A stretch of 32,865 nt of DNA from Acidimicrobiaceae bacterium (GTDB lineage: Bacteria > Actinomycetota > Acidimicrobiia > Acidimicrobiales > Ilumatobacteraceae), in the NCBI GenBank assembly GCA_947450115.1, contig CANFUE010000019.1, forward strand, positions 1-32,865, written 5' to 3'. The notes below the pieces were generated by a model that did not search any database, was not told the DNA's origin, and saw only the letters and a program-made list of their open reading frames with translations. The position numbers were made by a program, and so were the translations under genes. Positions 24,600-32,859 of this stretch are shown piece after piece. Positions within the stretch are counted from its first letter, which is position 1. The number at the start of each line of letters is the position of its first letter.

Positions 24600-25949
24600 A
24601 TGACCGCAACAGACCCAGGCATACGCAAGTCTCCAGGTATCACATACCAGGAACTACTCGATACAGACACTCATCCCGTTCCCGACGTGCTTCGTCTTGA
24701 GTCGCCTCGGTACCTTGGCTCTGCCGATGTTTCCATCAACCGTTTCCTCACGCGTGAATGGCACGAATTAGAAAAAGAACGCCTGTGGGGAAAAGTGTGG
24801 CAGTTTGCTTGCCGCGAAGAAAATATTCCTGAGCCAGGCGATTACATCGTTTACGAAATTTGCAACAAGTCGTACATCGTGATGCGTCAAAGTGATGGAA
24901 CGATCAAGTCGTACGTCAATGCATGTTTGCATCGCGGCCGTCTGCTCAAGCAGTACGACGGTAAGTGCAGTGAAATCCGTTGTGCATTCCATGGCTTTGC
25001 GTGGACCAACGAAGGAAATCTCAAAGACATTCCTGCCGGTTGGGACTTCGAACATGTCACTCCAAGTGAATTTGGTTTGCCCGATGTCAAGGTCGGCACA
25101 TGGGCAGGGTTTGTTTTCATTAACCCCGATGCACGCGCACAATCTTTTGAAAGTTTCCTCGGCGAGCTCCCACAACACTTTGAGCGTTGGGACCTTGAGA
25201 ATCGTTACGTGCAGGCACACGTTGCAAAAAAACTTAATTGCAACTGGAAAATTGCACAGGAAGCATTCAGCGAGGCGTATCACGTCAACGCAACGCATCC
25301 ACAAATCATGAACTACCTTGGCGACACCAACAGCCAAGTAGACATTTGGGACACATTCAGCCGCGTTATTACGCCAGGTGGAACACCGAGCCCATTGCTC
25401 AAGCACATGGTGAATGAAGCCGACATCATGCGCGCCATGATGGACGTACGCGTTGATGAAGAATTGCCAGTGGAGATTCCTGATGGCAAAACAGCTCGCG
25501 AAGTGGGTGCTTCGTCGGCGCGCGACCGCTGGCGCACCATTGTGGGTGACAAGGTTGATGATTGGTCAGACGCCGAATACCTCGATGCAATTGACTACAC
25601 CTTGTTCCCGAACTTCCATCCATGGGGTGCGTACAACCGCATTGTGTATCGCTTCCGCCCGCTTGGCGACAACCATCGCCAGTCGGTCATGGAGTGTTTC
25701 TTCTTGTCACCATTTGTTGGTGAGCGTCCGGCACCTGCCGAACTGCACATGCTCGATTTCGATGAGCCATGGTCGAGCGCAGTAGAGCTCAGCACCCTGG
25801 GTAAAGTCTTCGACCAAGATGTCTTCAATATGGAGCGTGTACAAATGGGTCTCGATACCACCGTGAAGCCTGGTGTTACCTTGGCGAACTACCAAGAATC
25901 AAAAGTTCGCTGGTTCCACGTCATGCTCGATGAATACTTGGGGGTTTAA
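24600..25949 (+). CDS. Rieske non-heme iron oxygenase, alpha subunit
   Basis: The 449-aa protein has Rieske ligands Cys109/His111 in CLHRG and Cys128/His131 in CAFHGF. The catalytic site reads EAFSEAYHVNATH (221-233), with Glu225, His228 and His233; the third ligand is expected near the FPNFHPW region. The usual Asp/Glu-Asn pair ahead of the Glu is Glu-Ala here, so one position of the usual motif differs. The substrate is unknown. It lacks a visible ribosome site and follows the saccharopine-dehydrogenase-like gene by 17 nt. The 71-aa gene follows after 2 nt. No electron-transfer partner is encoded nearby. Confidence 0.92.
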   Translation: MTATDPGIRKSPGITYQELLDTDTHPVPDVLRLESPRYLGSADVSINRFLTREWHELEKERLWGKVWQFACREENIPEPGDYIVYEICNKSYIVMRQSDGTIKSYVNACLHRGRLLKQYDGKCSEIRCAFHGFAWTNEGNLKDIPAGWDFEHVTPSEFGLPDVKVGTWAGFVFINPDARAQSFESFLGELPQHFERWDLENRYVQAHVAKKLNCNWKIAQEAFSEAYHVNATHPQIMNYLGDTNSQVDIWDTFSRVITPGGTPSPLLKHMVNEADIMRAMMDVRVDEELPVEIPDGKTAREVGASSARDRWRTIVGDKVDDWSDAEYLDAIDYTLFPNFHPWGAYNRIVYRFRPLGDNHRQSVMECFFLSPFVGERPAPAELHMLDFDEPWSSAVELSTLGKVFDQDVFNMERVQMGLDTTVKPGVTLANYQESKVRWFHVMLDEYLGV

Positions 25950-25951
25950 CA

Positions 25952-26167
25952 GTGTTTGGCATCACGCACCCGCTCTCTGGTTTGCTCTATGAACAAGACG
26001 GACTTGGGAATATCAAAGTAAGTGACGGCACCAAATGGGGCCTCTTTCGCACCGATGGGAAATGGATCGAAGGCGAAATTTTTGAATGCGACCCGCAGCT
26101 CTGCGGTTGGGTTGGCGGACCAAAATTTGTGAACTACCGCCTCGATACTTCTTTCGATAAGCGCTAG
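25952..26167 (+). CDS. Conserved-looking 71-aa protein downstream of the Rieske oxygenase
   Basis: The GTG at 25952 starts 2 nt after the Rieske stop, so the two are translationally linked. The protein is rich in aromatic residues and short strands: it begins FGITHPLSGLLYEQDGLGN, has a GLFRTDGKWIEGEIF stretch and two cysteines in ECDPQLCGW. It has no membrane segment or signal. It looks like a small beta-rich soluble domain, but I recognise no family. Coupling to the oxygenase suggests an accessory or substrate-linked role; this is inference. Confidence 0.6.
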   Translation: MFGITHPLSGLLYEQDGLGNIKVSDGTKWGLFRTDGKWIEGEIFECDPQLCGWVGGPKFVNYRLDTSFDKR

Positions 26168-26179
26168 TTCTGAGTACTC

Positions 26180-26197
26180 GATACTTTAAAAAGTATC
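26180..26197. other. Convergent-gene hairpin
   Basis: GATACTT (26180-26186) and AAGTATC (26191-26197) are perfect inverted repeats around TAAA. It lies at the junction of the 71-aa gene and the convergent kinase gene, overlapping the kinase stop. It could be a weak bidirectional terminator, but the stem is AT-rich and no T-run follows. Confidence 0.35.
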
Positions 26198-27298
26198 AAG
26201 CAAAGCAATTCCGTCTAGGTCGCCAATGGCGGTGCTTGAGCGTGTCACCATTGCGGTCATAAATGCTTTACCGCGTTCGTTCGATGGGTCGAGTGTGCCG
26301 GCAATAACGGTGGCATAAACCCATAGATACAAAACAGCACGACGGTATTCATCCCATGCTTGTTCGGCGGTGTAGTTCTTCACGCCATTTTTGAGAAGTT
26401 CGCTATGCCACATTGCTACAAGTGCTCGCTCGTTGTCGCGGCGCTCGGTGACATCCATGTTGTGGCTGAGTAAGTATGCAAGATCTTGCACACCCTTAGA
26501 GCGCAATGTGCCTTGCCAGTCGAGCACAGCCATAGGAGCGTGGTCGGGATCAACGCCAAACATGAGGTTGTCCATACGCCAGTCACCATGCACCAATGTG
26601 TGCGGGTGCGAAACAATCCACTCTTGCATCTTGGGAACTGTGGCAAGGAACTTGTCTTTGTTGTTCTTTAGCTCTGGGCTAATGACATCGCCAAAAATGG
26701 CCACCATTGCATCCCAGCCCGCAGTTGCACCTTGCAACATGGCGTCGGAGTGAACAGTAGGGAAGTGATATGGCACAAATTGGAACTCATCGGAATCGAC
26801 TTTTTCCCAGAATGCAGCATGCAATTTTGCCATTTCAATAATGGACATCTCTGCTTGTTTCACACTGCAGCCTTCCACTTGGTCGCCAAGTGCATAACCA
26901 GAAAGATCTTCCATCACCATGATGAATGATGAAGCAGAAGTGGTGTGAGCGAAATACAACTTGGGAAGACGCAAACCGGCTTTCGGGCCGAGCAACTGAC
27001 AAAAACGTACTTCGCGCTCGTACACGTTGAACGTGGTGGCAACTGCGAGGTTTCCTTCCACCTCAGTGGGGTACTTCACCACAACAGACTTTGGCGCATT
27101 GCCTGCATCGCCTGAATAAGTGGGGGTAACAACTTCAATAAGCCCAAGCATTCCCACACCAACACCAATGGGGCGTCGGGTAATGCTCGCAATGCCCGCA
27201 CTTGTTGGCATTGAGTTGCTCGACTTCAGCGCTGCCTCTAACCAAGCGGTAGTGATTTCATCGGGGCGCAGAGGATAGTTATTTGCATCAGTTGTCAT
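26186..27298 (-). CDS. APH/choline-kinase-like phosphotransferase family protein
   Basis: The 370-aa protein has the aminoglycoside-phosphotransferase fold: a likely ATP Lys75 in VVVKYP with Glu95, the Brenner motif HGDWRMDN (237-244, catalytic Asp239) and VLDWQ (Asp260, metal). It is of the broad APH-like group often found with lipid, acyl-CoA or xenobiotic breakdown genes, where it may phosphorylate a small alcohol or hydroxyacyl substrate. An antibiotic-resistance role is not supported. It follows the epoxide hydrolase gene after 52 nt on the minus strand. An 8-bp inverted repeat (27300-27321) abuts its ATG, and no Shine-Dalgarno is seen. Confidence 0.82.
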   Translation of the reverse strand: MTTDANNYPLRPDEITTAWLEAALKSSNSMPTSAGIASITRRPIGVGVGMLGLIEVVTPTYSGDAGNAPKSVVVKYPTEVEGNLAVATTFNVYEREVRFCQLLGPKAGLRLPKLYFAHTTSASSFIMVMEDLSGYALGDQVEGCSVKQAEMSIIEMAKLHAAFWEKVDSDEFQFVPYHFPTVHSDAMLQGATAGWDAMVAIFGDVISPELKNNKDKFLATVPKMQEWIVSHPHTLVHGDWRMDNLMFGVDPDHAPMAVLDWQGTLRSKGVQDLAYLLSHNMDVTERRDNERALVAMWHSELLKNGVKNYTAEQAWDEYRRAVLYLWVYATVIAGTLDPSNERGKAFMTAMVTRSSTAIGDLDGIALLDTF

Positions 27299-27299
27299 A

Positions 27300-27321
27300 G
27301 AGAGAAAATAGCATTTCTCTC
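27300..27321 (-). promoter_or_regulatory. Inverted repeat directly in front of the kinase start codon
   Basis: GAGAGAAA (27300-27307) and TTTCTCTC (27314-27321) form a perfect 8-bp inverted repeat with a 6-nt loop, 1 nt before the ATG at 27298. As RNA it would fold over the ribosome-binding position; as DNA it could be an operator. It lies in the 52-nt gap between epoxide hydrolase and kinase genes. Confidence 0.45.
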
Positions 27322-27350
27322 AATAGGAAAAAACCAAACAAAAGTTGCAG

Positions 27351-28532
27351 TTACCGATAGGTACGGAAGAACTCGGCCACATCGTTGGCAACGAGTTCGG
27401 GTTCTTCTGCAGCTGCGAAATGTCCACCTGCCGGCATGCGGGTCCAGCGTTGAATATTGGCAACACGCTCAGCAGCACGACGAGGGAGAAAAATAAGGTC
27501 ACCAGGGAACACAGCCATAGCAGTAGGTGCTTCCATGATGGGTGTGCGGTTGTGCTCGGGTTGCCATGGCTCATTGGTTCGCCCGTAATACATACGACAC
27601 GAACTGCCAAATGTTTCAGTGAACCAATAGATGCTGACCAGCGTGGCGAGCTCTTCCATGGTGAAGGCGCGCTCAACATCGCGATGCCCACTTGCATCGG
27701 CTGAGTCGCTCCACAATCGACGACGCTCAATGAGCCATGCAGCCATGCCAGCAGGAGAGTCGTGCATCGCGTAGGCAAGAGTTTCTGGCTCAATTCCTTG
27801 CACGGTGTAATGACTAGTAGCTGTAGCCATGCGTGTTTTCATGAGTTCGGGATAATGCTTTTCTTCTTCGTCGTAATCACTTGGTGTGATATCGGCGCGG
27901 TTGAGCCCAAAGAACATCGGCAAGGTGATGTGTGCTCCATGAAGCGAAGATGCGTGAGCGTGTGCAAGTTCAGCAGTAACAATGGCACCCCAGTCGCCAC
28001 CATGTGCACAGTATGTGGGGTAACCCAGAACTTCGGTCATGAGTTTGTTCCACAAATGTGCAACATCTCGAGTAGAGAGATGACCCACTGGAAATGGAGA
28101 TGAATAACCAAAACCTGGCAGCGAGGGAACAACTACATCGAATGAATCAAGTGGTGAACCACCAAATGATTCGGGATGGGCAAGTTGCTGCGCTACATCG
28201 CGGTAGTCCCAATAACTCCATGGCCACCCATGAGTGGTGATGATGGGCAGCGGAGCAGGACCACTTCCTTTGAGGTGTACAAAGTGCAAGGGAACGCCAT
28301 CAATCTCGACCCGATAGTTGGGGAGCGCATTCATTTTTGCGACTTGTTTTTCCCAACTAAATTCGTGGCGCCAATACTGCAAGAACGAGCGAAACCATTC
28401 TTGTTCCATTCCGTATTTCCATTGATCATTTGCCACACCAAGTGGAAAACGCGTGTTGTCGAGCCGTTGGTGTAGGTCGGCTACCGCTTCAGCGCTGTAG
28501 GGAATGGTGAATGGTTGTGGTGTAGATGCCAT
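27351..28532 (-). CDS. Epoxide hydrolase (EHN-type, alpha/beta hydrolase)
   Basis: The 393-aa protein has the N-terminal EHN domain (FTIPYSAEAVADLHQRLDNTRFP, 8-30; WKYG..WFRSFLQYW, about 38-54) typical of microsomal-type epoxide hydrolases, then the alpha/beta core with HGWP (101-104), nucleophile Asp180 in HGGDWGA and His371 in GGHFAA. It opens epoxides to diols through an alkyl-enzyme ester. No transmembrane helix is present, as usual for bacterial forms. It starts 3 nt after the stop of the upstream SDR. The set SDR-epoxide hydrolase-kinase reads as one minus-strand catabolic or detoxification run. Confidence 0.9.
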   Translation of the reverse strand: MASTPQPFTIPYSAEAVADLHQRLDNTRFPLGVANDQWKYGMEQEWFRSFLQYWRHEFSWEKQVAKMNALPNYRVEIDGVPLHFVHLKGSGPAPLPIITTHGWPWSYWDYRDVAQQLAHPESFGGSPLDSFDVVVPSLPGFGYSSPFPVGHLSTRDVAHLWNKLMTEVLGYPTYCAHGGDWGAIVTAELAHAHASSLHGAHITLPMFFGLNRADITPSDYDEEEKHYPELMKTRMATATSHYTVQGIEPETLAYAMHDSPAGMAAWLIERRRLWSDSADASGHRDVERAFTMEELATLVSIYWFTETFGSSCRMYYGRTNEPWQPEHNRTPIMEAPTAMAVFPGDLIFLPRRAAERVANIQRWTRMPAGGHFAAAEEPELVANDVAEFFRTYR

Positions 28533-28535
28533 GTT

Positions 28536-29333
28536 CTATTTCTTTTTTTCTCGACCGCCGTATTGGTAACTACGTTCTGTTCGACCACCGGCAACAAGAA
28601 TGTTTTGTCCTGTTACCCATGATGATGCCGGTGATGCAAGGTACAAAACTGCAGCACCAATATCGTCAGGCGTTCCTAAGCGGCGTAGAGGAATAGTGGA
28701 AGCAATGGCGTCGAGGTCGGCTGCAATGCCGAGTACTTCCAAAAATGCTTCTGTGGCAATGGGGCCAGGAGAAACGGTGTTCACGCGAATATCGCGTTCG
28801 GCAAGTTCAAGGGCAAGAGTAAGGGTGAGGTTGATCATGCCTGCTTTAGATGCTGCGTAGGGGCCGGTCATTGGCGAACCACGCATGCCAGCACCTGAAG
28901 CAATGTTGATGATGACTCCACCATTGGGCATATTTGCTGCAGCGGCTTTTGCGCCCTGGAATGCAGAGGTGAGGTTGAGTTCTAATTGATTACGAAAAAC
29001 TTCATCGGGCGTATCAATTAATGTACGTGTTGTTTTTTCATCGGAGCCACCAACATTGTTTACCCAGACATCGAGGCGACCAAATTCTTTAATGGTTGCT
29101 GCAGCAATATTGTCAGAAAAATCACGAATGTCACCAGCAACGGTAAGAGCGCGTTGACCGCGTTCGCGAACACCAGCAGCTGTTTCGTCAAGGTCGCTTT
29201 GGCGCCGCGAGTTGAGAACTACATCGCAGCCGGCATCGGCGAGCGCCCAAGCAATGCCACGACCGATACCTTGGCCCGAGCCGGTGACTACAGCTACTTT
29301 GCCGTCCATACGAAATGTGTCGAGAATGCTCAT
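28536..29333 (-). CDS. Short-chain dehydrogenase/reductase (classical SDR, NADP-type)
   Basis: The 265-aa protein has TGSGQGIG (17-24), NNVG (92-95, in place of NNAG), Ser146, Tyr159 and Lys163 (YAASK). NSRR after strand two (41-44) favours NADP(H). The C-terminus ends in a lysine-rich tail (GGREKKK). It leads the SDR-epoxide hydrolase-kinase run and is divergent from another SDR at 29429 across 95 nt. The substrate is unknown; a glucose-dehydrogenase- or 3-oxoacyl-reductase-like activity would fit the motifs. Confidence 0.9.
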   Translation of the reverse strand: MSILDTFRMDGKVAVVTGSGQGIGRGIAWALADAGCDVVLNSRRQSDLDETAAGVRERGQRALTVAGDIRDFSDNIAAATIKEFGRLDVWVNNVGGSDEKTTRTLIDTPDEVFRNQLELNLTSAFQGAKAAAANMPNGGVIINIASGAGMRGSPMTGPYAASKAGMINLTLTLALELAERDIRVNTVSPGPIATEAFLEVLGIAADLDAIASTIPLRRLGTPDDIGAAVLYLASPASSWVTGQNILVAGGRTERSYQYGGREKKK

Positions 29334-29428
29334 GGCATGACAATAGTGGCGTGGGTGAAGTGGTTGGGCAGGCGGAGTTCAGAAAAGAACTACGCTTTGT
29401 AAATAGGGATACTTCATAAGGAGCGCGC

Positions 29429-30259
29429 ATGGCTGGTGTATTAGGAAACTTGCAAGGAAAAACCGCGGTCATCACTGGCGGTGCATCGGGAATTGGTTTA
29501 GCAATGGCTCAACGCTTTGGCGCAGAGGGAATGAACGTAGTCATTGCCGATGTTGAACAAGGTGCCCTTGATGCCGCAAGCGACTTGTTGAACGATGCAG
29601 GCATTCCGTGTGCAGCAATGCGTTGCGATGTGTCCGATCGCAATGCAGTAGAGGCACTTGCCGATTTTTCATATGAAGAATTTGGTGCAGTTCATATTCT
29701 GTGCAACAACGCAGGCGTTGTTCATCGCGACCTCACATGGGAAGCTTCCATCGAATCGTGGGAGTGGGTGCTCGGTGTCGACCTCTGGGGCCCCATTTAT
29801 GGAGTGCATTCTTTCGTGCCGCGCATGCTTGCTTCCGGTGAACCTGGCCATGTGGTGAACACTGCTTCTACGGCAGGCATCTTGGCGTTTCCGAGCATTG
29901 CTTCTTACGACGTGGCAAAACAAGGAGTAGTTGCATTGTCGGAAGCACTTCTTGCCGACGCCATGGCAGCCAAGGTTCCGTTGCGTGCTTCCGTGCTATG
30001 CCCCGGGGTTGTGCGCACCAAAATCGGTTTCAGCGAACGCAACCGCCCAGGTGGCGTGAAGGGCGAAGCCTTTGGCACTCAAGGTCTCACCACGGCGACC
30101 GAAGCCATTGACCCAGAAGATGTTGCCGACCAAGTGCTTGAGGCCATCAACAATGGAACCTTTTGGATTATGACCCACCCGCGCTATGTGGAATTAGTGA
30201 AAGAACGGGCAGAAGGCATGCTGACGGGTGGCATTCCACCCATTCCGCGGCCTATTTAG
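29429..30259 (+). CDS. Short-chain dehydrogenase/reductase (classical SDR, NAD-type)
   Basis: The 276-aa protein has TGGASGIG (17-24), Asp41 (VIADVE, suggesting NAD), NNAG (93-96), Ser147, Tyr160 and Lys164 (YDVAK). It has a longer C-terminal part with FWIMTHPRYVELVKERAEGM, typical of a group of actinobacterial SDRs that often accompany acyl-CoA or cyclic-compound breakdown. The ATG at 29429 has a clear AAGGAG site 6 nt upstream. It starts the plus-strand unit that also holds the PEP-utilizer-like gene 128 nt later. Confidence 0.9.
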   Translation: MAGVLGNLQGKTAVITGGASGIGLAMAQRFGAEGMNVVIADVEQGALDAASDLLNDAGIPCAAMRCDVSDRNAVEALADFSYEEFGAVHILCNNAGVVHRDLTWEASIESWEWVLGVDLWGPIYGVHSFVPRMLASGEPGHVVNTASTAGILAFPSIASYDVAKQGVVALSEALLADAMAAKVPLRASVLCPGVVRTKIGFSERNRPGGVKGEAFGTQGLTTATEAIDPEDVADQVLEAINNGTFWIMTHPRYVELVKERAEGMLTGGIPPIPRPI

Positions 30260-30387
30260 GGAAATTGTCGCCTGAATTATTTCATTTTGGGCATTCCATA
30301 GTGTGACCAAGGCCTCACCTCAGGTAGTTTTTCACGAGTACGAAAGTGAACTGACGGTGAACGCCGCCAGCGCCAAAGGGAGCAACT

Positions 30388-32106
30388 GTGTTAGCTGACA
30401 AATGGATTATCGACCGCACTCCAACAAAGCGTTTTCCTAGCTATACGCGCGGCAATGCCGCCGACGTACTAGCCGACCCAGTGAGCCCATTGGGGTGGAG
30501 TTTGTGCTGGGAAAAAGGTGTGGTGCTCGGATGCAAAGTGGGCTTTGTTACTTTCGGTGTTTTTGAACACGAAGATTACGGAACTCCACCAGAAACCTTC
30601 GGGCTCTTTGGTGGCTACTTCTACAACTCACTCATGCAGGCTCGCCTCATGGGCGTTCGTATGCCAGGTGCGACCCCAGAGGCTATTGACGCCGCGTATT
30701 TCGATGACAACCCCGATGTACCGCCATACGTTGCTGAACCATGGCACGAAAGCCCAGTTCATGAAGCGAAGCTCGGCGAGACCATGGCCTATGTGATGGG
30801 TTCCACGGTGCATCCACCCGTTGAGCAACAAAAAGTTCTCGCTATAAAAATTCGCGCAGAGCGCCCCAACTTGTCGAAGTTGAGCGATGCCGAACTTGTT
30901 GCACGTGCACGCAGCATGGCCCCCATTTTGGTGGAGACATTTGAACAGCACGTGTGGTCGTCGCTGGGTGCGTCACTCGGGCCAGGAGCAGTACAAGCAA
31001 TTACTGCAGCAATTGGTCGCCCAGAAGACGGCGTGCGTCTCATTGGCGCAGTTGGCGACGTCGACTCTGCACTCATTGCTATTGACTTGTGGGATCTCTC
31101 ACGCACCATTCGCTCAACACCTGAAATTACTGCTGCATTCGATGCCGGCTTTGAAGGTTGGGAAGGCCGCATAGCTGGTACGGAATTTGAAAAGGCATTG
31201 AATGCATTCAAGTTGAAGCACGGTTCGCGTGGGCCAAATGAATGGGACCCCGCTGCACATAGTTATGAAACAAATCCCCGCTTAGCATTTGCTCAACTCG
31301 ATCGTTTGCGCCATCAAAGCGATGGTTCCGACCCGCGTGCTGCAAGCAAGCGCAATGGTGCAGAACGCGCACGATTGTTTGCAGAAATTTCTGAAGCACT
31401 TGCAGGCGATGCAGAAACTGCCGGCATGTTTGCTGCTGGTTATGCATCGGCTGCTGGTTGGCAGCAAGCGCGCGAGCGTTGCAAAACCAACAACATCGCT
31501 GTCATCCACGAAGTACGCGTTGCCATTACAGAGCTTGGTCGCAGGCATGCTGCCGCAGGAAATATTGCTGCAGAAACCGATATTTTCATGCTGCTTGAAG
31601 CTGAACTCGACGCATTCTTGGCAAACCCTGCTTCATTTAAGGCAACACTTGCCGAGCGTGCAGTGGACCATGCAGAACTTGCCACTTTGGAACCACCATT
31701 TATTGTGAATGGTTCTGTTCCACCTTTGTCGCAGTGGAAGCGCCGTGGCGGAGGAAACTACGAACCGGTCAAGGTGGGCGATGTACTCACGGGCGCTGCA
31801 TGTTCAGCGGGCGTGTACACCGGCAAAGCGCGCATCATTCTCGACCCATTCGACCCATCGGGTCTCGATGCCGACGACATTTTGGTCACCCTCAACACCG
31901 ACCCTTCATGGACGCCTTTGTTCCTTGCTGCTGGTGCCGTAGTGGTGAACCTTGGTGCAGTGGGTTCACATGCCAGCATCGTGAGTCGTGAACTGGGTAT
32001 TCCTTGCGTGGCATCGGTAACCGATGCAACACATCGCATTCCCGATGGCGCCACCATCACTGTTGACGGCGCTGCAGGAACTATCACCATTGTTGCGCTG
32101 CCTTAA
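30388..32106 (+). CDS. PEP-utilizer-type protein with swivelling phosphohistidine domain, no ATP-grasp domain
   Basis: The 572-aa protein ends in a PEP-utilising mobile domain (about 470-572) with GSHASIVSRELGIP; His528 is the expected phosphoryl-carrying residue. Ahead of it is a helical region with KHGSRGPNEWD (277-287), like the substrate-binding part of rifampicin phosphotransferase and the PEP-synthase-like family. The N-terminal ATP-grasp domain that loads phosphate on the His in those enzymes is missing: the protein starts with an unrelated stretch holding GYFYNSLMQARLMG. It may use a separate ATP-grasp partner encoded elsewhere, or bind substrate without catalysis. The GTG start has AAAGGGAG upstream. 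Substrate unknown; the neighbourhood suggests a small organic molecule. Confidence 0.8.
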   Translation: MLADKWIIDRTPTKRFPSYTRGNAADVLADPVSPLGWSLCWEKGVVLGCKVGFVTFGVFEHEDYGTPPETFGLFGGYFYNSLMQARLMGVRMPGATPEAIDAAYFDDNPDVPPYVAEPWHESPVHEAKLGETMAYVMGSTVHPPVEQQKVLAIKIRAERPNLSKLSDAELVARARSMAPILVETFEQHVWSSLGASLGPGAVQAITAAIGRPEDGVRLIGAVGDVDSALIAIDLWDLSRTIRSTPEITAAFDAGFEGWEGRIAGTEFEKALNAFKLKHGSRGPNEWDPAAHSYETNPRLAFAQLDRLRHQSDGSDPRAASKRNGAERARLFAEISEALAGDAETAGMFAAGYASAAGWQQARERCKTNNIAVIHEVRVAITELGRRHAAAGNIAAETDIFMLLEAELDAFLANPASFKATLAERAVDHAELATLEPPFIVNGSVPPLSQWKRRGGGNYEPVKVGDVLTGAACSAGVYTGKARIILDPFDPSGLDADDILVTLNTDPSWTPLFLAAGAVVVNLGAVGSHASIVSRELGIPCVASVTDATHRIPDGATITVDGAAGTITIVALP

Positions 32107-32118
32107 GGTAGGTCAGGT

Positions 32119-32859
32119 TTAGTTCTCTAAAACATTGGCAAGGAACTTCTTTGTGCGTTCCTCGCGTGGTTCATTAATGACTTGAGCAGGTTTTCCTTCT
32201 TCAACGATGACGCCACCATCCATGAAAATGACGCGATCGGCAACGTTGCGAGCAAAACCCATTTCATGGGTCACAACCAACATGGTCATGCCTTCTTCAG
32301 CGAGTTCACGCATGACGCCCAGTACATCGCCGACGAGTTCTGGGTCGAGAGCGCTTGTTGCTTCATCGAACAACATCACACTGGGTTCCATGGCTAAAGC
32401 TCGCGCAATGGCAACACGTTGTTGCTGCCCGCCTGAAAGTTGTGCTGGGTAGGCAGACGCCTTGTCGGCAAGACCAACACGATTGAGCAATGCATCTGCA
32501 CGCGCATTGGCATCGGCGGGTTTCATCTTCAGCACTTTGCGCAGTGAAATAGTGATGTTGTCGCGCACGGAAAGATGTGAGAACAAATTAAATTGCTGGA
32601 ACACCATGCCGGTGGCGCGTCGAGCTTTGTCGATATCGCAGTCGCGATGCGTGAGTTCTACCCCTGCAACAAATACTTGACCGCCGGTGGGCTGCTCGAG
32701 CAAATTCACACAACGCAAAAGCGTGCTTTTGCCTGAACCTGATGGACCAATGATGCAAAGAACTTCACCTTTGGCAACGGTGAGGTCTATTCCACGCAGT
32801 ACATGATTGTCGCCAAAACTCTTATGTAGTTGACGAAGTTCTACCAGTGGTTCACTCAT
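32119..32859 (-). CDS. Polar amino-acid ABC transporter ATP-binding protein (GlnQ/HisP-like)
   Basis: The 246-aa protein is a complete ABC ATPase: Walker A GPSGSGKS (38-45), Q-loop VFQQFNLF, signature LSGGQQQR (141-148), Walker B VMLFDE (161-166) and switch His198 in VTHEM. The N-terminal [19 protein letters not shown] and the [11 protein letters not shown] stretch are of the polar amino-acid subfamily, which powers uptake of glutamine, glutamate, arginine and similar. The permease and binding protein would lie upstream on the minus strand, outside the window. It is convergent with the PEP-utilizer gene, 12 nt between them. Confidence 0.92.
   Translation of the reverse strand: MSEPLVELRQLHKSFGDNHVLRGIDLTVAKGEVLCIIGPSGSGKSTLLRCVNLLEQPTGGQVFVAGVELTHRDCDIDKARRATGMVFQQFNLFSHLSVRDNITISLRKVLKMKPADANARADALLNRVGLADKASAYPAQLSGGQQQRVAIARALAMEPSVMLFDEATSALDPELVGDVLGVMRELAEEGMTMLVVTHEMGFARNVADRVIFMDGGVIVEEGKPAQVINEPREERTKKFLANVLEN

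Noticed and set aside
24768-25406. Antisense open frame of 212 aa over the Rieske gene
   Set aside because: Lies wholly inside a recognised oxygenase gene with intact motifs; no recognisable domain in the antisense product.
26186-27298. Aminoglycoside resistance gene
   Set aside because: The APH fold is real, but this broad family is common beside catabolic genes and nothing points to antibiotic substrates.
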